NCBI GenBank assembly: GCA_002841765.1 | Contig: PHAV01000015.1 | Span: forward strand, 1 to 64,000 | DNA: 64,000 nt | Direction of reading: 5' to 3' | DNA from: Deltaproteobacteria bacterium HGW-Deltaproteobacteria-4 | GTDB lineage: Bacteria > Desulfobacterota > Desulfuromonadia > Desulfuromonadales > UBA2197 | Shown: in pieces, positions 26,813-34,681 of the stretch | How positions within the stretch are numbered: the first letter of the stretch is position 1 | Layout of the letters: each line of letters opens with the position of its first letter | Translations under genes and position numbers: made by a program | Notes under the pieces: generated by a model | Databases searched by the model: none | The model's input: only the letters and a program-made list of their open reading frames with translations | What the model was told of the DNA's origin: nothing

Positions 26813-26988
26813 CGGCGGGCAAGTCTTTCCATGGCTTCGTCGTGGGAGACGACGCGGCCCTCGCGCAAATCCTTCTCGCCGGCTTCGATCTTTTCGAGCA
26901 GATAGAGGCGATACATGACCTCTTCGGAGTCAACGGTTTCGGGGAGAGAGGTGAGGCAGGATTCGATAGCTGAGCGGGCCATGAGCAT
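26800..26988 (-). CDS. ParD-like antitoxin of the ParE-type toxin
   Basis: 62 residues from the ATG at 26988, which has AAGGAG six bases upstream. An earlier start at 27027 has no such site. The protein is helical and acidic, with LPETVDSEEVMYRLYLLEKIEAGEKDLREGRVVSHDEAMERLARRW; the tail VVSHDEAMERLARRW is characteristic of short antitoxins that pair with ParE/RelE toxins. No DNA-binding domain is obvious. The 13-bp overlap with the toxin gene supports the pairing. Confidence 0.85.
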   Translation of the reverse strand: MLMARSAIESCLTSLPETVDSEEVMYRLYLLEKIEAGEKDLREGRVVSHDEAMERLARRWQG

Positions 26989-27143
26989 GAGGGACTCCTT
27001 CTGTTTTTGCTGTGGTAACCTTAACATGGCGATCGAGGGCGGTCAAACACGCAGACGCTAACGCCAACCAATGTAAGCGGGGGAAAAAGGGGCGGCAAGA
27101 TTTCCTTTGACAGCGGATGAAAATTTGATAAGAATCGATGGGC

Positions 27144-28204
27144 ATGGGGGACGCAGTTGATTTGTTGATTTGGAAATAACCCCTTGTATGATTGGACATC
27201 ATGCCACGAGCCGCACGCCTTGACATCCCCGGAGTCCTCCAACACGTCATCTTCAGAGGAGTTGAACGTCGGGATATCTTCCTCAATGACACTGACCGGC
27301 GGTCATTTATGGAGCGCTTTTCCGCCTTGTTGACTCAGACAGGGACGGAATGCCTGGCCTGGTCGCTGATGAGCAATCATGCTCATCTTCTCTTGCGTCC
27401 GACAAAAGACACTCTGGGACATTTCATGCGGCGGCTTTTGACCGGCCATGCTGTCTCATTCAACCTGCGCCATCACCGCACCGGCCACCTTTTCCAAAAC
27501 CGCTATAAATCTATCATCTGCGAGGAAAATCCCTATCTCCTTGAACTGGTTCGCTACATTCACCTCAACCCGTTGCGCGCCGGACTGGTGCAAGACCTGA
27601 CGGACCTGGACGTTTATCCCTGGTGCGGGCATGCGGTATTGATGGGGCGGCGGGAGATGGCACAACAGAATGTTGCGGAAGTCCTTGCCTATTTCGGGAA
27701 GGAGACAAGGACGGCTCGGGAAAGATATCGCTCCTTTGTTGCTGACGGTATCTCCCTGGGGAAGAGAGATGAACTTGTGGGGGGCGGGCTGAAACGAGCG
27801 TTGAAGCTGACCGGTGACGAGGTCGTCACCGCTTACGACGACAGGATTCTCGGCGGAGCCGATTTTGTCGAAGAGTTGCGACAGGAAAAGGAGATTGCAG
27901 CGAGACTCGGTACTCTCCTGCCGCTGCCGGAGCTGATAAAACGCGTGGCCGACTTTGCCGGGGTTGACGCAAAGGGGTTGTCGCAGCGAGGGAGAAACCC
28001 TCTGGTCGTCGATACGAAGAGCATCATCTGTTTTCTGGCTGCGCGAAAGATCGGTTACAGCGGTGAGATCATCGCCAGAGCATTGGGGCTCACACGTTCC
28101 GGAGTTTGCCGCAGCGCATCACGCGGGGAAGTCATGATCCGGGAGAATCCCGATAAATGGGGTAAAGTCGAAGAGTTAGTCAACTAATCAACTGCGTCCC
28201 CCAT
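27144..28204 (+). mobile_element. RAYT (REP-associated tyrosine transposase) element with terminal inverted repeats
   Basis: The left end, 27144-27168, and the right end, 28180-28204, are inverted copies of each other with one mismatch in 25 bases (core GGGGGACGCAGTTGATT). The single gene between them encodes a Y1-family transposase, and its stop codon lies inside the right repeat. Such symmetric ends are what one expects of a RAYT with its own flanking REP-like palindromes. The unit sits just before the attC-like cassette array and probably cut off the 5' part of the open frame at 28205. Confidence 0.8.
27201..28187 (+). CDS. REP-associated tyrosine transposase (IS200/IS605-like, Y1)
   Basis: 328 residues from the ATG at 27201 (MPRAARLDIPGVLQHVIFRG), the usual start; an ATG three codons earlier is possible. 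The HUH pair is HAHLL in WSLMSNHAHLLLRP, and the catalytic tyrosine is probably in the helix HLFQNRYKSIICEENPYLLELVRYIHLNP. Residues about 240-328 are a C-terminal helix-turn-helix region like DnaA domain IV (SIICFLAARKIGYSGEIIARALGLTRSGVCRSASRGE). Members move short REP palindromes or themselves. It is flanked by 25-bp inverted repeats. Confidence 0.9.
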   Translation: MPRAARLDIPGVLQHVIFRGVERRDIFLNDTDRRSFMERFSALLTQTGTECLAWSLMSNHAHLLLRPTKDTLGHFMRRLLTGHAVSFNLRHHRTGHLFQNRYKSIICEENPYLLELVRYIHLNPLRAGLVQDLTDLDVYPWCGHAVLMGRREMAQQNVAEVLAYFGKETRTARERYRSFVADGISLGKRDELVGGGLKRALKLTGDEVVTAYDDRILGGADFVEELRQEKEIAARLGTLLPLPELIKRVADFAGVDAKGLSQRGRNPLVVDTKSIICFLAARKIGYSGEIIARALGLTRSGVCRSASRGEVMIRENPDKWGKVEELVN

Positions 28205-28426
28205 AAGATTACTGACCATAATTTTAAACCTAAGACGGCTGAAGCTCCTTATGTTGCAAGGGTAGACGGTAAAGCAATGGACAAAACTAACATAGAAAAA
28301 TTTAAGGAGCATTTTGAGAGTAACTTTTCTTTTGTCCTCTGGTTGAACTTTAAATTTCTCGAAGACTTTCTGGGTCAGAATTCTGATGAGTTTATTGAGT
28401 TCCTTCATGGGAAAACTATGCCTTGA
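28205..28426 (+). pseudogene. 5'-truncated open frame following the RAYT element
   Basis: An open frame without a start runs from the RAYT right end through an internal ATG at 28277 to a TGA at 28424-28426. Its product includes MDKTNIEKFKEHFESNFSF and FLGQNSDEFIEFLHGK. I recognise no family. It is probably the 3' end of a gene cut by the RAYT insertion, and it is followed, like the two genes after it, by an attC-like site, so it would be the first cassette of the array. Translation from 28277 would give 49 residues. Confidence 0.35.
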
Positions 28427-28502
28427 AAACCGGATTGATAAATCTGCTCTTATGGGTCTAGCCCTCGACACAAAACATGTGTAAACCATGAGCAAAATAA
28501 AT

Positions 28503-28562
28503 GTCCAACAAGGCTTACGACCTGCCCAAAGAACCGGCAGGTCAAAGCCATGCCCGTTGATT
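28503..28562 (+). repeat. attC-like recombination site (site 1)
   Basis: 60 bp, in the size range of the shortest integron attC sites. Left box GTCCAAC (R''), right box GTTGATT (R'). Inside, GGCTT pairs with AAGCC, and GACCTGCC pairs with GGCAGGTC around a 9-base loop, leaving unpaired AC and A between the two stems. The TTGAT at its right end is the inverse of the left box of site 2, as it must be if the gene between them is one excisable cassette. Confidence 0.6.
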
Positions 28563-28618
28563 GAGACAGATTCAGTGATAAAATAAAAAGAAACCATTAA
28601 CACAAAGGAGAAACGAGC

Positions 28619-29005
28619 ATGCGAATAGCCAAAGACGATGTGGACGTAAAGATGGAGATTCCTGGTGCCGTGATCCGTCAACAAACAGATTTTGGCGACG
28701 CAACAGGATTAGGCAAGATCAGCGGCGAGTTCTTCAGCCTCTCGGCGGGAGTCGACACCACCCCGCTATTTCAGGGACTAGAAGGCAATATGTGTCAGTG
28801 CCCACACTGGGGATTCGTCTTGCGAGGCCAACTCACCACGACCGACGCGAATGGCGCACAGGAGATGGTCAATGCGAATGATCTTTTTTACTGGCCACCC
28901 GGGCACAATGTAAAGGTCAATTCAGACGCGGAAATCATCATGTTCAGCCCTCAGCGCGAGCACAGCCATGTCATCAACCACATGATTGAGAAGGTGAAAA
29001 GTTAA
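28619..29005 (+). CDS. Cupin-like protein in a putative gene cassette, 128 aa
   Basis: ATG at 28619 with AAGGAG upstream. The protein has a small beta-barrel pattern: FFSLSAGVDTTPLFQGLEGNMCQCPHWGFVLRGQLTTTDANG, then NANDLFYWPPGHNVKVNSDAEIIMFSP, consistent with a cupin sensing or binding a small ligand. The two His residues of the common metal motif are only partly present. It lies alone between attC-like sites 1 and 2 and reads towards its own site, which is the standard layout of an integron cassette. A terminator follows at 29071. Confidence 0.65.
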   Translation: MRIAKDDVDVKMEIPGAVIRQQTDFGDATGLGKISGEFFSLSAGVDTTPLFQGLEGNMCQCPHWGFVLRGQLTTTDANGAQEMVNANDLFYWPPGHNVKVNSDAEIIMFSPQREHSHVINHMIEKVKS

Positions 29006-29070
29006 GCTTGGTGCCAAGAGTATGCGTCGCTCTCTTCCCTATTGAGTAACAGCGACTACGCGATGTCTAA

Positions 29071-29107
29071 AGAGGGGAATTGAGATGTCAACGCTCAATT
29101 CCCCTTT
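29071..29107 (+). terminator. Terminator after the cassette cupin gene
   Basis: GGGGAATTGAG and CTCAATTCCCC form an 11-bp stem around ATGTCAACG, followed by TTTT. It lies between the cupin stop codon and attC-like site 2. Confidence 0.8.
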
Positions 29108-29124
29108 TATTAAACAAGAGTTAT

Positions 29125-29183
29125 TATCAACCATCGGCACGACCAGCCTAAAAGCAGACTGGTCAGCCTCAGCCCCGTTGGAC
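29125..29183 (+). repeat. attC-like recombination site (site 2)
   Basis: 59 bp. Left box TATCAAC, right box GTTGGAC, which fits the GTTRRRY consensus. GGC pairs with GCC and GACCAG pairs with CTGGTC around a 12-base loop, with the same AC/A internal bulge as in site 1. The left box inverts the right box of site 1 over six bases, and its right box inverts the left box of site 3 over six bases. Confidence 0.65.
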
Positions 29184-29287
29184 AAGACGAGAATAATGTA
29201 ATGTATCAATAAGGTGAAACCGCCACAACACGGACACATACAGAGGCTGAAACTTTATGCCGGCATACCTAGTAGGAGGTGTCTGCA

Positions 29288-29734
29288 ATGAACTATCGTG
29301 AAATATGGCATGAAATCATAATCAATGCTTCCCCAGGTGAGCTTTATGATGCGCTGACCGATGTGAGAAAGCTTGCACATTGGTGGACCACCGATACGCG
29401 GGGGGAATCCTCCGAAGGCAAGAAATTGGAATTCTGGTTTTACGGGAAATTTTTAAAGGAGATGGTTGTAACGACTCTGAAGGTAGATGAACTAGTGCGG
29501 TGGCGCGCAACTGAGCGGAGCGATCCGGAATGGGTCAACACCGAAATTGAATGGAAAATCATTCGCGAAGGCGAGAAAACGCTACTTCACCTTCGCCACT
29601 CAAAATGGTGCAAGGATGCCAAATTCTTTCCTCGAACCTCGATGCACTGGGCCCTTTTCCTGCTGAGCCTCAAGGAATTTGTCGAAACTGGGAAAGGTCG
29701 CCCGCATCCTTACGACATACCGGTGGGGTTATAA
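29288..29734 (+). CDS. SRPBCC (START-like, AHSA1-type) protein in a putative gene cassette
   Basis: 148 residues from the ATG at 29288, which has AGGAGG eight bases upstream; a start nine bases earlier is inside that site. The protein shows the helix-grip fold of the SRPBCC superfamily: HEIIINASPGELYDALTDVRKLAHWWTTD, then LEFWFYGKFLKEMVVTTLKVDELVRWR and the C-terminal helix SMHWALFLLSLKEFVETG. Members bind hydrophobic ligands; no substrate can be named. It is the only gene between attC-like sites 2 and 3. Confidence 0.75.
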   Translation: MNYREIWHEIIINASPGELYDALTDVRKLAHWWTTDTRGESSEGKKLEFWFYGKFLKEMVVTTLKVDELVRWRATERSDPEWVNTEIEWKIIREGEKTLLHLRHSKWCKDAKFFPRTSMHWALFLLSLKEFVETGKGRPHPYDIPVGL

Positions 29735-29799
29735 AGACAACAGAGGCGGGGGCAGCCAGTTGACACCAGACAAAAGTGAATAATCGAAGCGAATAAAAC

Positions 29800-29872
29800 T
29801 TCCAACCAGCCGATTGGACGCCGCCAGCCCGAAAAGGCCAGGCTTGCGGGTCAACCGGGCACCCCGTTATCA
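29800..29872 (+). repeat. attC-like recombination site (site 3)
   Basis: 73 bp. Left box TTCCAAC, right box GTTATCA. GCCGATTGGACGCCGC pairs with GCGGGTCAACCGGGC, leaving single bulged G bases, as extrahelical bases do in attC stems. The inner part can add AGCC/GGCT. It is a relative of site 0 at 483-559. The following 69 bp lead to rsgA, which would be the next cassette or the native flank. Confidence 0.6.
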
Positions 29873-29879
29873 AAGCAAC

Positions 29880-29908
29880 AAGGGCGACCCGATGAGTCGC
29901 CCTTCTCT
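29880..29908. terminator. Hairpin terminator before rsgA
   Basis: AAGGGCGAC and GTCGCCCTT form a stem around CCGATGA, followed by CTCT rather than a T-run. It may end transcription of the upstream cassette gene. The stem is certain; terminator function is less so. Confidence 0.5.
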
Positions 29909-29941
29909 GAATGATCAACAAATAACTTTCGAGAAACCAGC

Positions 29942-31009
29942 ATGACAAAATTCACACTCGATGCTCTGGGCTGGAACGAATGGTTTGCATCGCAAACCGG
30001 TCTTTGTAGCACGGATAACGTCATGGCCCGTGTTGCTGCGGTTGATCGCGACCAGCTTCTTTTAGTCGGTGAGCACGGTTTCTTCCGCGCGAAACTCTCC
30101 GGAAAGTACCTGCATGAATCAGAGGGCTCGATGCAACGCCCCTGCGTCGGCGACTGGGTTTGCGTGGAGAAATCTGCCCAGGATCTGTTCGGAATAGTGC
30201 ATGGCGTGCTTGAGCGGCAAACGGATCTTCGTCGCAAAGCGGCTGGTGATTCCGTCGAATACCAGATGATTGCGGCCAATGTCGACTTTGTCGTCGTCGT
30301 CCAGTCCTGCCACTTCGACTTCAACCTCAAGAGGCTGGAACGCTATCTGGTTATGGTCAAGGATGGCGGCGCGACCCCGCTTATCCTGCTGACCAAGATT
30401 GATCTGGTCACCCCCGATGCTTTGGCGGTCCAGCTGGAGAAGATCAGGAGCGCGGGTATTTCCGAATCCATTGTGACGTTGAGTAATGTCACGAACGAGG
30501 GCGTCGATAGCCTGAAGAGTGTCCTTGATCCCGGTAAGACCTATTGTTTTGTCGGGTCATCCGGCGTCGGCAAGAGCACCCTTATCAATGCCCTGGTCGG
30601 TCGTGATGTCCTTGAGACCAAGGATGTCAGCGGAACGGGCGAAGGGCGACATACCACTGTCAGGAGGGAGCTCATCCTTCTTGAAAATGGCGCGATGGTC
30701 ATCGACAACCCCGGTATGCGGGAGTTCGGTCTATTGGGGGCGGAAGGCGGAATCGAAGCCAGTTACGCTGACATCCTGACGCTGGCGACGCAGTGCCACT
30801 TCCGGGATTGCACCCATAGCAACGAACGAGGCTGCGCGGTGCAGGCTGCATTGGAGCGCGGGAGAATCAGCGCCGACCACTACGAGAACTTTGTCAAGTT
30901 AAGGCGAGAGTCTGAACATTACCAACAGTCGTATGCCGAGAAGCGAAAAAAGGACAAGGACTTCGGTCGCTTCATTAAATCAGTCAAGAAAGAGCTTAAA
31001 GACAGGTAG
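29942..31009 (+). CDS. rsgA: Ribosome small-subunit-dependent GTPase RsgA
   Basis: 355 residues. RsgA binds the 30S subunit late in assembly and hydrolyses GTP to release maturation factors. An OB-fold (about 25-100) precedes a circularly permuted GTPase with motif order G4 (LLTKID), G1 (GSSGVGKST), G2/G3 (IDNPGMREFGL). The C-terminal zinc site is CHFRDCTHSNERGC. Length is typical. No good ribosome binding site precedes the ATG. It follows attC-like site 3, so it may be a captured or second copy; a chromosomal rsgA elsewhere cannot be excluded. Confidence 0.95.
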   Translation: MTKFTLDALGWNEWFASQTGLCSTDNVMARVAAVDRDQLLLVGEHGFFRAKLSGKYLHESEGSMQRPCVGDWVCVEKSAQDLFGIVHGVLERQTDLRRKAAGDSVEYQMIAANVDFVVVVQSCHFDFNLKRLERYLVMVKDGGATPLILLTKIDLVTPDALAVQLEKIRSAGISESIVTLSNVTNEGVDSLKSVLDPGKTYCFVGSSGVGKSTLINALVGRDVLETKDVSGTGEGRHTTVRRELILLENGAMVIDNPGMREFGLLGAEGGIEASYADILTLATQCHFRDCTHSNERGCAVQAALERGRISADHYENFVKLRRESEHYQQSYAEKRKKDKDFGRFIKSVKKELKDR

Positions 31010-31041
31010 TGCCCCGAACGCCCGCAAAAGGAGAAGGCAAA

Positions 31042-31245
31042 ATGCCCTACGTCAATATCAAGATCACCCGCGAAGGTGCAACCACAGAACAGAAAGCCGC
31101 CCTGATTAAAGGGGCGACCCAACTCCTGGTCGATGTGCTCGGAAAGAATCCGGCGACAACGGTTGTGGTGATCGATGAGGTCGATACCGACAACTGGGGG
31201 ATCGGCGGCGAGTCCGTCACTGTACGCCGCCAGGCGATGAGATAG
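31042..31245 (+). CDS. 4-oxalocrotonate tautomerase-like protein, 67 aa
   Basis: The ATG at 31042 has AAGGAG nearby and gives MPYVNIKITREGATTEQKAALIKGAT. Pro2, which becomes the N-terminal proline after Met removal, is the catalytic base of the tautomerase superfamily. The length, and the single beta-alpha-beta fold with VTVRR near the end, match 4-OT monomers that assemble as hexamers. The physiological substrate is unknown. It follows rsgA by 32 bp on the same strand. Confidence 0.9.
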   Translation: MPYVNIKITREGATTEQKAALIKGATQLLVDVLGKNPATTVVVIDEVDTDNWGIGGESVTVRRQAMR

Positions 31246-31263
31246 GAGCCTGCACACGGATTT

Positions 31264-31475
31264 AACGGATGCGACTGCTGGAATAATGCCGTCGCCGAGT
31301 GTTTTTCCACACCCTCAAAACTGAACTGGTTCATCACTGCAATTTTCAGACTCGCGAGGACGCCAGGGCTGCAATATTCGAGTACATCGAAGTTTTTTAC
31401 AATCGTCACCGGCTCCATTCTGCTTACGGCTATGACGCTCCGTTTGTCTTTGAAGCCATGAAGGAAGCTGCTTAA
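31264..31475 (+). pseudogene. IS3-family transposase fragment (OrfB C-terminus, frameshifted)
   Basis: Translating across one frameshift near 31300-31310 gives CWNNAVAE, then FFHTLKTELVHHCNFQTRED, YIEVFYNRHRLHSAYGYDAP, the end of an IS3-group DDE transposase including the last catalytic Glu. The rest of the transposase is missing. The downstream TGTCCGAAAAACTGTTGAC at about 31486-31504 looks like the element's right inverted repeat. The region 31476-31603 holds nothing else. Confidence 0.8.
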
Positions 31476-31603
31476 TCTTGTGTCCGAAAAACTGTTGACA
31501 CTTCAACCGGCGATCTTTGGGACAGAACGACAACAGGGGCACTGAGGGGGGGGCTGAAGAGGTTCGTAGAACTTTATACATTATCGGCTGAAGTGCCCTT
31601 AAT

Positions 31604-32503
31604 TCAGAACGAAATACCTTTCGGCAAAAACTGGTCTGTCAGGACACGTGCTTCCTTATCCCAATCTTGATCCGTAGTAAAAAATGGCAGCAGCCATGAT
31701 GGCTGGATTCCCAGGGGCCGCAACTTTTCTTCAAGAATTTTGGAATTTTCTTTTACTTCCCAAAGGGAAGGAAGGTCACTCTGCTTGGCGATTATAATTC
31801 TAACATTTTGAAAGAGCTTCTTTAAATTGTAAAAATCACCATAGACTGACTCGTATGTTACCGATTCGTTATCGTAGCGATCGTTAAAATGAGAAAAGGT
31901 ATTTGCGGCAAGGACTCCATCCGGCATCAGAATACTTTTTACTTCTTGCAGGAATTGCTGAGTCAGCATGTGTCCCGGAACGTATTTATCATCAAATGCG
32001 TCCAACATGATTAAATCATATTTAGCTCCATTTTTGATTGCACGTTTCACAAATACCCGGCCATCTTCTTCCGCAACCAGAACCTTTGCAGTGGGCTGAA
32101 AATTGAAGTATTTTTTGGCAACACGCACCATCGCCGGATCCAGTTCAACAACATGTATCTCCGATTCAGGCAATATCCTCATGAGTGCTGTCGGCAAAGT
32201 GCCTCCTCCGAGGCCGACAATCAATATTTTTCGGGGATTCGGGCGGAGATACAACGCACCCATCATCATCTTGTTACAATCGAACAGGAAAGAAGCAGGG
32301 TCATTAAGAGATATGCATGATTGCTCAATGTTATTCTGCCTGCTGAACCGCAAACACCTCGTACCAAAGCTATCGGAAACAATGATATTGCGATATATGG
32401 ATCGCTCAATGTGAATAATTTTAGCTGTTGCATTGACTGTTGTTCCACAGAAAATCACCCAGAGGGATGTAATAATAATCATACAAAATCTAATCACATT
32501 CAT
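31604..32503 (-). CDS. Spermidine-synthase-like methyltransferase-fold protein
   Basis: 299 residues from the ATG at 32503 with GGAAGG just upstream. A GTG-started extension to 32599 lacks a ribosome binding site. The N-terminus looks like a signal or anchor peptide (RFCMIIITSLWVIFCGTTVNATA). The Rossmann core is clear: ILIVGLGGGTLPTALMRILP, then VVELDPAMVRVAKKYF, and DLIMLDAFDDKYVPGHMLTQQF, the polyamine-synthase-like set. It may instead transfer another group. It pairs with the membrane gene upstream, as in fused MFS/spermidine-synthase proteins. AT-rich codon use sets it apart from its neighbours. Confidence 0.8.
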   Translation of the reverse strand: MNVIRFCMIIITSLWVIFCGTTVNATAKIIHIERSIYRNIIVSDSFGTRCLRFSRQNNIEQSCISLNDPASFLFDCNKMMMGALYLRPNPRKILIVGLGGGTLPTALMRILPESEIHVVELDPAMVRVAKKYFNFQPTAKVLVAEEDGRVFVKRAIKNGAKYDLIMLDAFDDKYVPGHMLTQQFLQEVKSILMPDGVLAANTFSHFNDRYDNESVTYESVYGDFYNLKKLFQNVRIIIAKQSDLPSLWEVKENSKILEEKLRPLGIQPSWLLPFFTTDQDWDKEARVLTDQFLPKGISF

Positions 32504-32585
32504 CACCTTCCGGAGCAACCAAGCTTCGCATTTACCAAGTGGAATTGGCTTTTTTCTGCGGATTATAATAACTTTTTTTTCAAAA

Positions 32586-33344
32586 TCAATTTTGAACACA
32601 CGAGCGAGTAAACAACAGTGAGAACAATCCCAGCATCATGGATATGCTAATTAAAATCCATACTATCTGATTTGTCTCAAGATAGAGCACGAGATAAAAA
32701 GCGGTCATGAGCGCTCCAGTCGCACTTCCCAATGTTGAAACAAAATACAAAAGGCCCGCATAGCGGCCGCTGAATCTGCACTCATTGACCAGCAGGCGAA
32801 CAGCATAGGGAGAGATTATTCCCGTGATAACTGTCGGCAAAAAAAAGAGGGTTGTCGCTGAGGCCAGAGAACCGTATCTCGGGTCCTGAACAACGGAAAA
32901 TATTGCATCTAACGCATAGGGATCCAACAGAACAATTGGTGTCGTCAACACAGCAGCTGCCAGCAAAATAAATGAAAGTTTTTGTATTGATGGCTGGTTT
33001 ACGGATAGACGCCCACCTATCAGATAACCGATTGCCAGAGCCAGCATGAAAATTGTGATTATAGCGCCCCAAACATGGATACTGCCGCCAAAGTATGGAG
33101 CAAGAATTCGCCCGCTTAATATTTCAACGGACATTAAAAAAAAACCTGACCAGCCCGTAATCAGAAAAACAATGATTCGATCCAACGTTTCTCCCTTTTC
33201 TATTTTATTGGATATTGAAAATAGATTCTCTTCTTCTCTTTTAAGGTGGTCCGAGGTGGGAATATTTCCGCAGCAGGCATAGGCAGGGTTCACAACACCG
33301 GCCATATTTTTCAATGACCCGCCAGACTCCTTCTCCATCCTCAA
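32586..33344 (-). CDS. Membrane protein resembling the N-terminal half of MFS/spermidine-synthase fusions
   Basis: 252 residues with about six transmembrane helices after a soluble N-terminal stretch of 50 residues containing two cysteines (ACCGN). Motifs are FFLMSVEILSGRILAPYFGGSIHVWGAIIT and GRYAGLLYFVSTLGSATGALMTAFYLV, the pattern of the membrane half of fused MFS-spermidine-synthase proteins. The catalytic half is the next gene on the same strand, 82 bp away. Later Mets (33338, 33305) are possible starts. The DNA is AT-rich, suggesting transfer. Confidence 0.75.
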   Translation of the reverse strand: MRMEKESGGSLKNMAGVVNPAYACCGNIPTSDHLKREEENLFSISNKIEKGETLDRIIVFLITGWSGFFLMSVEILSGRILAPYFGGSIHVWGAIITIFMLALAIGYLIGGRLSVNQPSIQKLSFILLAAAVLTTPIVLLDPYALDAIFSVVQDPRYGSLASATTLFFLPTVITGIISPYAVRLLVNECRFSGRYAGLLYFVSTLGSATGALMTAFYLVLYLETNQIVWILISISMMLGLFSLLFTRSCVQN

Positions 33345-33612
33345 ACTCAGAATGAAATGTGTTAAGCAATCGACTTTTACATTAATTATTTTCTTATTGT
33401 CAAATGCATTATCATTATTTCATATCACTTGTGTCCGGAATAATTGAAACAAATAGATACAAAACCGGGATGCGCCACCGCCTCACCCCTAACAAAAGCT
33501 TCCCGCCCCCCCGCTCTGGACACATGCTGACTTCATAGGTTATAGTTCCTCCCGCCCCAAATCAGCTCGACTGCGCGGCCACAACCAACGACTCCAACCT
33601 TCGGAAGCTCCC

Positions 33613-34671
33613 ATGAATATCGAACAGATGAAGACCGTTCTGCGCGAAATCCTCACCAAGACCGACCTCACCCCCTGCGTTGTCGGTCATCGCGGCGTCG
33701 GCAAGAGTGCCGGCATCCTCCAGGTCTGCCGTGACATCGACCGCCACTACACCTCGTTGCGTCTCGGCCAGATGGAGGTCGGTGATCTGGTCGGCATCCC
33801 CTACCGCGAAGGGGAGATCATGCACTGGTCGCGCCCCTCGTGGTGGCCGAACGATGCAGCGCCGGCAACGATCATCCACTGCGACGAACTCAATCGCGCC
33901 CAGCAGGAAGACACCCTGCAGGCGATCTTCCAGTTCGTCGAGCCGCCGGCCGAGGGACGACAGCGTGGCCTGCACACCCATCGCCTTCACCCCAAACACA
34001 AGGTCGTCGTCTCCATCAACCCGCCGGACGGCACCTATCAAGTGGCGACCCTCGACCGCGCCCTGGTCGATCGCATGGTCATCCTTTACGTCGAGACCGA
34101 CTACCCCTGCTGGGCGCGCTACGCGACCAGCCGCAACCTCGATGCGGAAGTGCGCGCCTTCCTCGGCGCCAACCACCACCTGCTGGCACAACAGGGCGCC
34201 CCTCTCGATTTGCAGATCGAGCCCTCCGAACGCGCCTGGGAGATGGTCAGCATCCTCCGCCAGCACTGCCGCTTCCCGGTGGAGCTGGAGATGGAGGTCT
34301 ATGCCGGGATCGTCGGCCGTGAAGCGGCGGTGATCTTTCTCCGCTGGTGCGCCGAACAGGAAGGGCGTCCCCTCACTGCCATCGACATTCTCGACCATTG
34401 GTTTGAGGTCGGCGAACGCGCCGCCGCCCAGCGCGACGATCGCCAGGCGGCGACGATTCATGACCTCATCGCCACCCTCACTGTGGCGGGGAACTTGAGC
34501 ACACCACGTGAGGAGCATCTCGTTGCTTATCTGGCGATTCTGCCGCGCGATCTGCGCTTCGGTCTGATCAAGTCGCTGCTGCGCCTACCGCTGATCGCCA
34601 CGGCCCTGGCGCAGGACAAGTACGACAGCGTCGTCCTCGAAGCGATGCGCACCATCAGCCGCGAAGCGTAA
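33613..34671 (+). CDS. MoxR-type AAA+ ATPase
   Basis: 352 residues. Walker A is GHRGVGKSA and Walker B is TIIHCDELNRA. VVVSINPPDGTY is the sensor I region, and the MoxR-like RPSWWPND insert contains a tryptophan-rich patch. The C-terminal half is helical. MoxR proteins act with VWA-domain partners as chaperones that insert metal or remodel target enzymes. The next gene, 10 bp downstream on the same strand, encodes such a partner. No catalytic metalloenzyme target lies alongside, so its client is not known. Confidence 0.88.
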   Translation: MNIEQMKTVLREILTKTDLTPCVVGHRGVGKSAGILQVCRDIDRHYTSLRLGQMEVGDLVGIPYREGEIMHWSRPSWWPNDAAPATIIHCDELNRAQQEDTLQAIFQFVEPPAEGRQRGLHTHRLHPKHKVVVSINPPDGTYQVATLDRALVDRMVILYVETDYPCWARYATSRNLDAEVRAFLGANHHLLAQQGAPLDLQIEPSERAWEMVSILRQHCRFPVELEMEVYAGIVGREAAVIFLRWCAEQEGRPLTAIDILDHWFEVGERAAAQRDDRQAATIHDLIATLTVAGNLSTPREEHLVAYLAILPRDLRFGLIKSLLRLPLIATALAQDKYDSVVLEAMRTISREA

Positions 34672-34681
34672 CGAGGCTTCG

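Noticed and set aside
28184-28684. 166-codon minus-strand frame
   Set aside because: It crosses the RAYT end, an attC-like site and the start of the cupin gene, so it cannot be a single real gene.
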